Below, in pieces: positions 9,757-19,270 of a DNA stretch of 64,000 nt. Made by a program: the position numbers and the translations under genes. Origin of the DNA: Icerya purchasi. Taxonomy: Eukaryota; Arthropoda; Insecta; Hemiptera; Monophlebidae. Position 1 is the stretch's first letter, and each line of letters starts with the position of its first letter. The notes beneath the pieces were generated by a model. That model did not search any database and was not told the DNA's origin. It saw only the letters and a list, made by a program, of their open reading frames with translations. The stretch lies in NCBI GenBank assembly GCA_039619475.1, contig CM077115.1, positions 40,372,444 to 40,436,443 on the forward strand, in the 5' to 3' direction.

Positions 9757-12563
9757 AGTGTGTATATGTTGTCATGAAATATATTTAATGGTACCCTATA
9801 GCCTTGTAGTCAATTATTGTATATGCAATATTTGAACACTACAATAAGAACAAATAAAAAACAGTCGTTTTCATAGAATTCATAAAAATTTGATTTTCTT
9901 TTCTTTTATCAAAAATTGAAAAGAAATAAGTTTATTCTGAATTTCGGTCCATTTAATTCAAGCAATTATTATTTTTCAGCCATTTCGGGGTGGGGTGGGG
10001 GGTGAACCCGAGTCTATTTTTGGTAGAAACTATGTCAAAACAATTCATCATATTTCATTCTATCGTTTCGAAATTTTTGAAAAATCAATTTCTTCAATTT
10101 TATATATATAAAATATATATATACACCAAATATGTGAATACATATGTATATATATATATACAAAGGCGTCGCCAGCCGATTCGCCAGGGGGCAAGATGAT
10201 AGGAAGAGGATACGAGTTTTAGGAAAAATAAAATTTATAAGTTGTAAAGGCTTAATATTTTATTAAAGAAGAATAAAATCTTAATTAAAACATAATTTTC
10301 GTGGGTTTCTGGCAAATTGTTCTACCACATATATACAAATAGCTATCATTATGGCGTCCATACATTTAGAAAATTCAACCAATATGACGTCCAGCACCAC
10401 TGTGACATCCGCAAATGGACATCATATTGGTATCCCATAAAATTTAAAAGTTAAATTGCATTTCTCTGTTAGAATACTATAATTATATTATATTTAGAAC
10501 TAAAAATATTCCTAAGGTCGACATTTTATAAGTTTTGTTTTTTTTTATTTGCATTTTTACAACAGTTTCTGTCCGAATTTTTAAATTTCTACATTTATAG
10601 TTGAATTAAAAGTTAAAATATTCTAATATCACAAGCAGAGCCAAACTTACAGATCTAGGATCCTTAGGAATTTAACTGAGTTAGGACCTCCTTTGTTTTG
10701 GTGCAAATAACAATTTAACCTTTATACTTTTTTTTCGTTTATTGTAAACATATTGTGATTTCAAAAAAAAAAGTGAACAAATAGTTTCAAAAATAATATA
10801 GAAAAGTGCTGACTGTATTCTATTTTCTCATTAAAATTCTTTACTTTACTTTACTTGACACCTTTCTGGAATTAGATGTTCCCCGCTATTAGAGCGCTGG
10901 AAAAACATAATTTGGAAGCAAAAAAGGATTTCTCGGAATAAGGAACCGCGTATGTTTAATTTACAATGAAAATCTATCTTCCTTTATGAAAAATAATTTT
11001 TCTCGATGCCCGAATCTCTGCAACTTGGCATAATTCTTCCTAGTTATTGTCGTAGACTTACCCTTGAAATTTTAATAAAAAAATAATTTAGCGACCGATA
11101 CCTTATCACTGTTTTTTTCTTTTTTTACTGAAACAACAGGTTGACTAAGGTAATTTTCGAGAAACAAAACGGAGAATGCGGGGAGTATTGATGAAAGATA
11201 TTTGTCTGAAATTATCGGTGGCTTTGAAGTGTGTTAGTGGTTTTACAAGAGTGCACGCTGGAATAGAAATTATACGACTGCTGCGGTTCCGTGTCGGTAT
11301 ATCCGGAACGAACGGCGTGCTTTCGTAGGGTTTTGCAATAGTGACGTTTGGGAAAGAAAAAAAAAGAATACGAACAATCGGTAAATAAAGGGCGGAATGA
11401 TGGGGGATACTGTTTGGGTCTGAACAGCATACTTAGGCTAATTTTAAAAATATACTGCAGAATTTTCAGAAACGTATGATAAGAGAAAATGGGCTGAAGC
11501 TTCGACGTGCATACAATATACGGGATGTGCATTCGTGAGTGCAACAGTTCGAGCGGTAGCAATTATGCGCGTTCTAATAGTCCTAGGAGCCTCTTTATAA
11601 AGAATACCGGAAGTCAAGTTCCTGGAATTAACAAACAGTGTGCAGCAACTTTTCATTGCAAGATGAATTTTTTATTCGAACAGAATTTCTTTAGCTGATG
11701 AAATTATTAAAGGAGGCCATTTTTCCAGTTTTTCGCACCCCGCATTTTATCTTTAATTAATAAATTTCATAAAAGCGTTATTAAAAACGCGTACCTACAG
11801 ATAAGTTACAAATGAGTCATTATTACTCGCTTTTATCGAAGTATTCAAAGTTTATCGTTTTGATTCGTCAATACTATTTTTTGAATATAAATCGAATCTT
11901 TATATACAAAAATTCAGTAAGTTCTCTTGGCATGCGGCGATATTGACGGATCCCTACACTTCGGAATGTCATTCGATTATTAAATTAACTGAAAAAGGTT
12001 TTGAATACCACGGTAACAAGCAGCAGAAAACTTAAAAAGTTTTGGGTCTTTTTAGAAAATTCACTTGGTTAGAAGGTAGTAAATTATCTTCAGATATAAT
12101 TAATATCATTTTGTAAAGTATTTTTATAATCAATACTATTTATAAGTAACGATTTCACGCATGAATGCGAAAATAAACTAAACTAAAAATGAACTATATG
12201 GAGGACTAAGAGAAAAGACCCAAAAATTTAAACCAACCTACGTAATTTACACACACATAAAAACTGTCTTTTCTGCACAGGCGATCGCCCCTTAGAATAA
12301 ATTCCGTGTGCGGAACTCCATTTAAATTTTACAGAATAAAATCCACGTCGGCTGTGCGTGGGCTGGGTTCAATATGCGCTGGGATTAAATATCATCTAAT
12401 AGTATAAATGTAATATTGATATTATTTTATATTTCCGTATTTAATTCTAATATCTATATAAGAATTTTTCACAAAATTACTTCGAACTATTAGTTCATTA
12501 ATTACTTCCGTTTTTTTTTTACCTTCTAAAATCAAATTAATAAAAACTGTGTGCATTACATAG
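9196..12563. other. non-coding DNA upstream of the first recognised CCP exon
   Basis: AT-rich, probably intron or 5' flank of the CCP gene. Notable items are the (AT)n/(GT)n tract at 9712-9764 and a possible hAT-like terminus at 9644 (CAGGGCCGTATCTAGACC followed by a G-run). A second short TA-rich tract lies at 10101-10160. No other coding similarity was seen. Confidence 0.45.
9712..9764. repeat. (AT)n/(GT)n microsatellite
   Basis: Uninterrupted alternating AT from 9712 to about 9745 passes into GT repeats. Confidence 0.95.
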
Positions 12564-12740
12564 CGAGATCCTGTGGCACTCCGACCGAAATAGCTCATGG
12601 TTGGCATACTGGCGATTGTTACATCTACGGCTGCCGTATAACGTACCATTGCGAAGACGGTTACGAAATTGTAGGAAAATCGGAGAAAACCTGTTTGAAC
12701 GACGGAACCTGGAGTCCCAAGGATCCTCCGTCTTGCGTTC
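12564..12740 (+). CDS. CCP/sushi-domain exon 1 (six-cysteine module)
   Basis: The exon is bounded by acceptor TTACATAG and donor GTAAGT and is 177 bp, symmetric phase 1-1, encoding exactly one CCP module. CCP modules are beta-sandwich, disulphide-linked extracellular domains used for protein binding. Visible signature: first cysteine SCGTP, then YHCEDGYEIVG, then KTCLNDGTW, then PPSC, that is C1, C2, C3, the invariant Trp and C4. Two extra cysteines (GDC and YGC, CYIYGC) lie between C1 and C2, giving six cysteines as in selectin-type CCP repeats. The splice joins it in frame to the exon at 27378, giving a linker of V-P-V-Q before the next cysteine. It is part of a larger gene on the plus strand. 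Which gene is not certain (Hikaru genki-, Hasp/LEV-9- or furrowed-like). Confidence 0.85.
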
Positions 12741-13299
12741 GTAAGTTGCTACAATAAATATTCGTTCTTTTGATTTACAATTTTGGCCGGCAAATTCGTT
12801 TTTAAATTTCTTATTTTTTAATTGTTTTTTTTTTTTTTTTTTTTTTGTTTCCTCGTACTTCCACAGAACCCCGAACTAACCCCATTCTCTTTGATTAGCT
12901 TTTTATTTTTGCGTATTATAACTCCTAATATCTGCAAAAAACATACATTCTATTCTACTTCTCCCCCTCCCAAAAAAAAAGAAATAATAATTCGTTATGT
13001 GTGTTCTTCGCATAATGTACCATGTGATAGAAAAATCAATAATTAATGAGATTATCAGTTTTAGACGATGAGATATATAGAGTTTTGTTCTGTATGCAAG
13101 CCTATTTAAAATCAAAATTTTAGCTCTCTCAGAATTCGCTTGTATGATTCCTGAAATTCCACCCGTGCCTTACACACACTGTTCACTCCGAAAATAGTTG
13201 TGGAAATATTGTCATCTTATTCCAACTTCACGAAAAAAGGTAGCAAGCAATGTGTTCCTTTGGATGAGCTATGCCAGTGTACCGAGAAATCTAGTCTTC
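12741..13299. other. intron sequence, no recognised feature
   Basis: Start of the 14.6-kb intron. A T-run (12823-12846) and low-complexity frames only; a cysteine-containing frame around 13200-13300 has no convincing splice borders. Confidence 0.45.
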
Positions 13300-13535
13300 C
13301 TGCCAATCTGTGGTTCTCTTTGTTTAATTCACTGTTGTTGTCTCCGTTATTCGCCTACCCTCTTAATTGCGCGTCTTATATACCATCTTTTCCCTCTCTA
13401 CACATTGTTCCTATTATTTCTTCCTTCCTTCTAACAACATTTGATATCGTATGAAGATATAATTGGCTCCTTCCTTTTCTAATTGTTTCTGGGTAAAGGT
13501 CCGCGATTGACACCCCCCAACAAGTGCAAGGACAA
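13300..13535 (+). pseudogene. LINE-A 3' fragment
   Basis: NCASYIPSFPSLHIVPI and the following CTGGGTAAAGGTCC...TTGAC at 13491-13519 match the C-terminal tail and 3' UTR of LINE-A. Compare the minus-strand 3' UTR with CTGGGTGAAGGTCC near 59170-59185. There is no poly(A), and the exact 3' end is unclear. It lies inside an intron of the CCP gene in sense orientation. Confidence 0.5.
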
Positions 13536-14585
13536 AGTTGTCAACCATGATGTGCCCAATGCTTTGCTATGTATACGGTCGTCATGTACGGTGAGCTAAA
13601 ATTCAAAAAAATCCGACAATGGCTTGTTACTTTAAAACGTTTCACAGACCTACCTTAAAAACCGAAGTTTACGATGAACCCCTTTGAACTTTTGCATTTA
13701 GTTATATTCGTTCGTCTTATTTATTAATTTTCGAAGAACTACAAAAATCCTATTGCAATCTTAAAATTTGCCCTACTATTTTAACCAAATATTCGAAAAT
13801 GCCGCGTCATCAACAATGTCGTGAAATACGCTACTCGTTTCCATTCAGCTGTTGTCTCGATGTCCAGAGAAGTTACATAATAGGAATCAAAAGTGGCTAA
13901 ATTTCGATATCATCCAAATGATTTTTTATGATGCATTCAAAAGGGGAAATTTTGGAACAGAAGATAGAAATATTTTCATTGCGGTAGGAAAATGATTAAA
14001 AAAAAACAGAGCCCATTAATCAGCTGGCGGCTCTACGTTCGCAACTCTGGCATATTAGAATGCGCTAATTCATTCGTTCGGAATGGCAGTTCTCTGAATT
14101 CGTTTTGAAATTAATTTTCTGGTCTCTATCGTACTCCTTTCCAATGATCTGACCCCAGCCAAGAATGAATTAAATGGAAATAAAAAACGAAAAAAGTTTA
14201 TTAATATTTTTTTCTTTGAAATCAATTTTATATCAACTCAGTTTAGATGTGTCGAAAGGAAACAGTATTTGTAAATATATACAAATTCGGAAACCCCTCC
14301 GAAAAATAAAATTAAACAAAAAACATTAAATTCTTTTTTAATCGATATTTTCTTACCAAAAAATTACTCCAAAAATTTTCTTAGATACTATAGTATTCTT
14401 ATTTACTACTTCTGTTACAATAAATATAAAAATAATTGCAGGAACGTCGTTTATTTTTATCTATCTGTCCAACCTAATCTTTCTTTCTAATTGTCATGGT
14501 TATTCTAGTTTTCTTCGCTTCCTCTATTATTTCTATTATTCACTTAAACTACTTTAATCATATATAATGAAATAAACTTTAATAA
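13536..14585. other. intron sequence, nothing recognised
   Basis: AT-rich, no coding similarity and no repeat family recognised on either strand. Confidence 0.4.
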
Positions 14586-14619
14586 CAAACAATATAGAAC
14601 AATAAATTAGATAAATACC

Positions 14620-14665
14620 TATTTAGAAACGTTTTCGGGCATAACCCATCATCAGCTAACACTAA
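14620..14665 (-). ncRNA. hammerhead-like ribozyme motif of the Penelope-like element
   Basis: On the minus strand, 160 bp downstream of the GIY-YIG ORF, CTGATGA (14649-14655) is followed by TGGGTTATGCCC, which can form a short GGG/CCC stem II, then GAAA (14633-14636) and a palindromic ACGTTTC. These are the conserved core pieces of a hammerhead: CUGAUGA, stem II, GAAA, a short self-complementary stem III and a UC cleavage position. Penelope-like elements are known to carry minimal hammerheads in their terminal repeats. One base between CUGAUGA and stem II is unpaired and stem I is weak, so activity is uncertain. A mutated relative lies at 52613-52655. Confidence 0.45.
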
Positions 14666-14822
14666 CTTAAAGGAAACTTAAAACATACTGAAGTGAATAT
14701 AGGGAATACATGTGTATATATAGTAGATGTAAAGAGGAATAAACATGGCAGGTATAAAAATCTATAGGTTGAAAATGCTAATAATTAATAATTAATATAA
14801 AATAAAACAAGAAGACAAAAAG

Positions 14823-15590
14823 TTAAATTTTTATATTAAACAGTGGATTATTATTATTAGGTGTTTGGTCACTTAAAATATTATTTTTATATTTATTTAT
14901 ATAATAATTTTCTGCAATGTTCATATTATTACCTTTGTGATAAGTGGCCAGGATGGTTACAGTATTTTCTATTGAATTAGGTTTATGTTTATTTTTAATT
15001 AGATGTTCTGCATAGGTTGATTTTTCTATTTCATTATTATTAAATGCTTTTATATGTTCTTTATATCTGCAATTAATTTTTCGCCCTGTTTGACCAATGT
15101 ATGATTTCTCACAATCAGTACAATTTATTTTATATATACCGCTATTTTCGTAAATATTATTATTTTTTAAATTTAAGGTGTTTATTTTATATTTTAAATT
15201 ATTTTTAGTTTTGAATGCTACATTTAAACCTTGTTTTTTGAATAAATTGGTTAATTTGTATATGTTATTGTTTATAAATGTGAATGTTATCCATCCTTTA
15301 TTGTTAGTAGCATTATTGACTCTTAATTTTTGTATATATTTTAATTTTGATTTTATTTTGTGAATTAGTTTATCTATTATTTGTTCGTCATAACCGTTAT
15401 TTCTTGCCAAAGTCTTTAATATATTAATTTCTATTTGTTTTTTATTTATATTCATGGGTGTAGTTAATAATCTATTTATTGCAGTCATGAAGTAAGCATA
15501 TTTTTTAATGTTTATCGCTTTCTGTCGTACACTATCTTCTGTATTCCCGTTGGTTGACGAAACTTGAGTCATCTGTTTATTATTGCACAT
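14823..15590 (-). CDS. Penelope-like element C-terminal domain with GIY-YIG endonuclease
   Basis: 255 residues. Residues about 22-90 match the end of the reverse transcriptase and linker of Penelope-like elements (YFMTAINRLLTTPMNI, NNGYDEQIIDKLI). The GIY-YIG nuclease follows: GIYKINC at 151-157, CTDC (C157, C160, the Penelope-type zinc finger), SYIGQTGR at 163-170, the arginine of CRYKEH at 175, AEHLI at 194-198, and the probable catalytic glutamate in AENYYI (E227). In an intact element this domain nicks the target for reverse transcription. The first about 20 residues do not match the family and probably come from flanking DNA read through to an upstream ATG. Without the RT it cannot act alone; there is no evidence it is expressed. 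Confidence 0.85.
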   Translation of the reverse strand: MCNNKQMTQVSSTNGNTEDSVRQKAINIKKYAYFMTAINRLLTTPMNINKKQIEINILKTLARNNGYDEQIIDKLIHKIKSKLKYIQKLRVNNATNNKGWITFTFINNNIYKLTNLFKKQGLNVAFKTKNNLKYKINTLNLKNNNIYENSGIYKINCTDCEKSYIGQTGRKINCRYKEHIKAFNNNEIEKSTYAEHLIKNKHKPNSIENTVTILATYHKGNNMNIAENYYINKYKNNILSDQTPNNNNPLFNIKI

Positions 15591-15829
15591 CGTACGTCCT
15601 ACTTGCGCCCCTACTCATCATAACAGCAGTTGGTTCCTATATATTGTCAATATCTGATCGAATAAATTTTTTTTGGCTTCCGGGTATAAGTTCTGGCTAA
15701 TGTCCTAAAAAAAAAAAAACTTTACATACAACAATTCTTTAAGCAAGTTAAATATTTGTGAATTTATCTGGACTCCCAGATTAACTTGTACAATTCATGC
15801 ACAATTCCTACTTCAACAGCTACCCAGAA
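15591..15829. other. junction sequence with a poly(A)-like run
   Basis: Short unassigned stretch. GGCTAATGTCC followed by an A-run at 15699-15712 resembles a LINE 3' tail on the plus strand, but no coding part precedes it. Confidence 0.3.
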
Positions 15830-17260
15830 CCTTTAATCCGTTGAAGGCTACTAGCAATACTTTCTGGGGAAGTGACTTGATTACTTTGCGTCTTCTTTAT
15901 AAAACTATTGTAAGGTCTAAACTCAATTACTGTGCGATTTTTTATGGGTCGGCCCCAAGTTCGCCCTTAAGCAAATTGGAGGCACTGCAAACTGCAAAAT
16001 TTGGGATTGTGGATCATAACTGGTAATATTAGATCGGCACATTCCATAAGTCTTCAGATATTAAATCTAAAATTGCACCCCTTCAGGTAAGACGATCTCT
16101 GCTGGTGGATAGGTTTTTAATTGAATATTGTAATTTCCATTATCCACTATTATTAGTAAACATGGTTAAAATTTCAAACGAATGGAAGATTCGTTCAACG
16201 TAAGAATCCGCTTTTAATCAGAAACGTTAACAGGTATATATCGGTCTACCCAGCTCTTATTCCCGTGCTGCTATCCCGATATTTCAGTGCCCCATGTAAT
16301 ATTAATTCAATTAATATAGAGACGTTAAAGTCGACTTACTAAACAGCATGAATAGAGAACGTCTTCCCCATCAAGTGTGTAATTCGCACTTCACGCAATT
16401 AATAGAATCTAAATATCATGTTGGTTTCTTAAGAATATTAGGCTAAGTTCATAGGGTCAGGTAAGGCGGTAGGTGGCGCTTTTTTAGTAGGAACTTACTT
16501 AATATTTAAGTTTAAGCCGCCTCTGGAGGCTTCCGTTTTTACAGCCGAGTTGCTAGCTATCGATAAGGCTTGTCATTTCTTGCTAAATGGAGTACGTGAT
16601 GGAGAAAATACGGTAACTTGTTCAGAGAGTCTCTGAATAACCCGCTTAGTAACAGACATTTTAGTTACCGTGTGGTCACCCACTAATTTTCAAAGTCCAA
16701 TTAAAACTTTCCTTAATTCTGGACATAAAGGGTACAATAAAGTTCTGTTGGATCCCTAGCCATTGTGGAATCATTTTTAATGAAACGGTGGCGGGCGGCT
16801 AAATACGCGGCTTCAGACGAGTCGATATAACTTTACATTCCATCGAGGTTAAAAGAGTTAACTTTTCGGAATGGGAAAATACTATTAATTAAATGTGCGT
16901 CCAGTTTAGGCAAATCTTATGAATTAGTGTAGTCAGCTCTTCCAGTTAAGCCTTGGTACTGCGGTATCTCTAATACCATCCCGGATAGTTTTGTGCGAAG
17001 ATTTGTGACTACTATTTGCGAATTTCCTATGGGGCATAACAAAGCGCGGCTAAATTTTGTGGATGGAGCTCTGTTTCATGGTAATTATAGTGGACACGTT
17101 AGCACGGTCTATCGTGAGGATACCAACCGTTTACTGTTTAGTTGCGAGGCTTTAGCTGTAGATAGAGTTGTATTTTTCGAGGATTTAAAGTATCGCGGTT
17201 TCCTTCCTCCATCCTGCATCTTCCCTTAACTCGCTTCTGCTAATCGTGCATTGATCATCG
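15830..17260 (+). pseudogene. decayed I/R1-type LINE ORF2 (RT end, RNase H, zinc tail)
   Basis: Pieces in the right order on the plus strand: WGSDLITLRLLYKTIVRSKL...YGSAPSSPLSKLEALQ (RT C-terminus, 15868-15995), then a PLQVRRSLLVDRFLIEY stretch near 16082, then the RNase H pieces GGAFLVGTYL and SVFTAELLAIDKACHFLL (about 16470-16585) and IKFCWIPSHCG...FNETVAG (about 16738-16795). The C-terminal FPMGHNKARLNF...SC region (17022-17160) follows. Many stops and indels show age. Different family from LINE-A. It abuts the Merlin element starting at 17280. Confidence 0.75.
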
Positions 17261-17271
17261 TATTATTCCTT

Positions 17272-17279
17272 ATTAGCGA
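17272..17279. repeat. possible Merlin target-site duplication, left
   Basis: ATTAGCGA here and ATTAGGAA at 18728-18735 agree at 6 of 8 positions, as expected for an aged 8-bp duplication. Confidence 0.4.
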
Positions 17280-17308
17280 GGTAAGCTGTTACATTAAGTA
17301 CCCCAGTT

Positions 17309-17411
17309 CATTTTTGGTCGTAATTTTAGTTCGTTCATTTTCGCTTTTATTCATAACTTGTGACTATGAATAACAGCAAAAATGAGCGAACTAAAATTAC
17401 AACCAAAAATG
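17309..17411. repeat. subterminal hairpin in the Merlin element
   Basis: Two 47-nt arms (17309-17355 and 17365-17411) are near-perfect reverse complements with about five mismatches and a 9-nt loop. The arms include ATTTTAGTTCGTTCA, which is also seen as an inverted pair at 4825-4896. It could be a duplicated, inverted transposase-binding subterminal repeat. Confidence 0.75.
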
Positions 17412-17629
17412 AATAAAACGAAAAAAAGCGAATTAATGTAACGATCGTACGAGAAATATCGCGAAAAGTGTAATAGCAGAAAGAGAGTATAAGTAAATGA
17501 ACATACCTTAATAAGCGAGGTGCATTTCGGTGACGGTGTTAAAAAATGTATGTATGAGCTGGAGATGTGGGACTCGCTGCAAAAAGTAAAATTCCGCGAT
17601 ATAATAGAGGAAGAAATTTTCCCTAGTAA

Positions 17630-18100
17630 CATATTTCGGAATTTTACTTCGGGGGATTCACGCCATAAACATTCAATTTTATTGGTGTGAACCCCGCTAT
17701 CCGGATTAACGTATGTGAGGAATAATTTACAGTACAATGGATGTAATTAGGATCACGAGAAAGGAATGTATACCTTTTCCATTCGTCAGATTATATGATG
17801 GAACCGGGACGGATAACACGGCGGATAATTAGAAGCAACGTTTCGGAACTACGATCAGGAATAAGAGATATATAAAAATTTCCGGAAGAAACATCAATAA
17901 CGCTAAAAACCCATAAGCCAGCCTCGACGCGAGGAGGAGGTAGATGCAAATTTCATTTTGATGAACTTAGCTTCGTCAATTTGCACAATCCGATCCTTAC
18001 CTCCTAAAGGAGACGAATGTTTATTGAAATAGTGCATGATTACCTCACGACAGAAGGAGGTCCAGTCGGTAATTGTTCAACTTGATAATTTCAGGTGAGA
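17630..18100 (-). pseudogene. Merlin (ISXO2-like DDE) transposase, decayed
   Basis: Read across one frameshift, one internal stop and a second frame change, the minus strand gives the hallmark segments in order. These are DWTSFCREVIMHYF (about 18028-18070), GGKDRIVQIDEAKF (first catalytic Asp, about 17960-18000), RRGWLMG, SSGNFYISLIPDRSSETLL, IIRRVIRPGS, SDEWKRY (second Asp, about 17770-17795) and YVNPDSGVHTNKIECLW (catalytic Glu, 17660-17710). Merlin/IS1016-type transposases cut and paste DNA through this DDE triad. All three catalytic residues survive in the sequence, but the frame is broken near 17905 and at a TAA before SDEW near 17797, so no functional protein is made. The expected C-terminal CEFMW segment is not clear. 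Confidence 0.8.
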
Positions 18101-18530
18101 AAGTAGATATACACGAGGATTACGAACGTACAAGACTGTAACAACAAGCAGTCACATTTTTAAAACGGATACCCTGCATTAAGAAAGCCACGTCCCAACT
18201 TTAGTCGATTTCTGGTATCTGCATTTAACACCGCCAATCCGCTTGCCACACCTAAATTTTAAACTTTTAATAACAGTTAATAAATTTTGACAATCAGCAA
18301 ACTCTAAAGTATATAACAAACAATAATTTTAAAAAAAAGGAAATTTTTTGAAAATAATTTTACCTGAAATACGGAATAACACGATGTTGAATATAAAATT
18401 TTATCATATCATCTTCCGTGAAACGTACTAATTCAAAGTACGATGAATCACACGGAAAATCGCAAAGTAAAATTTCAGTAGACATATTGTAAATTCAAAT
18501 GAATAAATTTAAAAGCAGTCAAACTAGAGT

Positions 18531-18680
18531 AGTATAATGTGACAGCCAGTAAATAAAAATATAATTAAAAAGAAAATAAACAAGCCAACAAAACAAACAA
18601 ATAGTATAAAGTGTTAGCCAGTAAACATTTTTTTAAATAAAATATTTAAAAATAAAATAAACAAGCCACCAAACCAAACC
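18531..18680. repeat. 72-bp direct repeat in Merlin right arm
   Basis: AGTATAATGTGACAGCCAGT... at 18531 recurs as AGTATAAAGTGTTAGCCAGT... at 18603. Both copies end in CAAGCCAnCAAAnCAAAC. Two copies, period 72. Confidence 0.7.
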
Positions 18681-18937
18681 CTATAAAAGGTCATCATGAA
18701 CTGGGGTACATAATGTAAAAGTTTGCCATTAGGAAAAACGAAATCATTATTTAAATTTCGATGCACGGTATATAGTTAGGATTAAAAGCCAAAGAGGATT
18801 TATGACTAAAATATTAATTAGGGGTAAAATTTGTTTTTGACTTTAGGGAGAAAGATAAAAGAGTAATCATATGGGATCCTAACTAAAGATAATTGTGTCG
18901 CACCACGTTTCTCCTAATTTCATTCCTGGTCTTTGAT

Positions 18938-19270
18938 GTCCAGTCGCGCCACCGTAGTTCTGTGGCTCCCCAGTCGCGATATAGTCGGTTTAACTTTTTA
19001 GTTATTCCATTTTCGCTTCGGTGAGTTGTACAGATTATTGATGGCTATGGTTGTTTTGGAATAACTACTTCAAAAATACAATATTAAAAGGAGTTACTGT
19101 GTTGCACTGTGTTTTTCTTATTTACACTTTAGCTTACTGTCCGGTTGTGCTCGTGGTGTCCATTGCACTGCGGCCGAGATGTAGTCGGTTTATCTTCTCT
19201 CTTATTCTGTTTCGATTTCCGTAGGTCACGTGAATCATTCACGGCCATGGCTGTTCGAATAGAGTTACTT
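18938..19270. repeat. diverged direct duplication of unknown origin
   Basis: TAGTCGGTTTAACTTTTTAG...TTCGCTTCGGTGAGT...ATGGCTATGGTTGTTTTGGA (about 18982-19061) recurs as TAGTCGGTTTATCTTCTCTC...TTTCGATTTCCGTAGGTCAC...CATGGCTGTTCGAATAGA (about 19182-19263), both preceded by GTCCA and a GC-rich stretch. The tandem arrangement near the Merlin right end resembles 5' promoter monomers of some LINEs, but no coding part follows. Confidence 0.55.

Larger units (their letters stand above)
14586..15590 (-). mobile_element. Penelope-like element, 3' part
   Basis: Consists of the GIY-YIG-coding ORF and about 240 bp of 3' sequence containing the hammerhead-like motif. The reverse transcriptase part expected upstream is absent, so the copy is 5'-truncated near 15535-15590. 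The coding frame is intact, suggesting relatively recent insertion. It is antisense to the CCP gene inside its large intron. Confidence 0.75.
17280..18727 (-). mobile_element. Merlin-type DNA transposon with terminal inverted repeats
   Basis: About 1448 bp, beginning GG and ending CC. The left end GGTAAGCTGTTACATTAAGT then ACCCCAGTTCAT, compared with the reverse complement of the right end GGCAAACTTTTACATTATGT then ACCCCAGTTCAT, matches at 28 of 32 positions. The interior encodes a decayed ISXO2/IS1595-like transposase on the minus strand. GG termini, about 30-bp TIRs and an 8-bp duplication fit the Merlin superfamily. The left arm contains a 103-bp hairpin and the right arm a 72-bp tandem duplication, each listed separately. 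Confidence 0.8.

Noticed and set aside
9644..10200. Complete hAT-like MITE from the CAGGGCCGTATCTAGACC end
   Set aside because: No matching inverted end or duplicated 8-mer was found to the right.
11212..11698. Three overlapping open frames on both strands
   Set aside because: Low-complexity residues, no motif and mutual overlap; likely chance.
13198..13454. Overlapping open frames with CVPLDELCQCTEK
   Set aside because: No splice borders in a consistent phase, and the 3' half matches the LINE-A tail; treated as repeat-derived.
13501..13593. Possible coding exon (AG before GTCCGCGATTGAC, donor-like GTACGG or GTGAGC) with three cysteines
   Set aside because: Its start coincides with the LINE-A 3' UTR pattern CTGGGTnAAGGTCC, only three cysteines occur, and no family fits.
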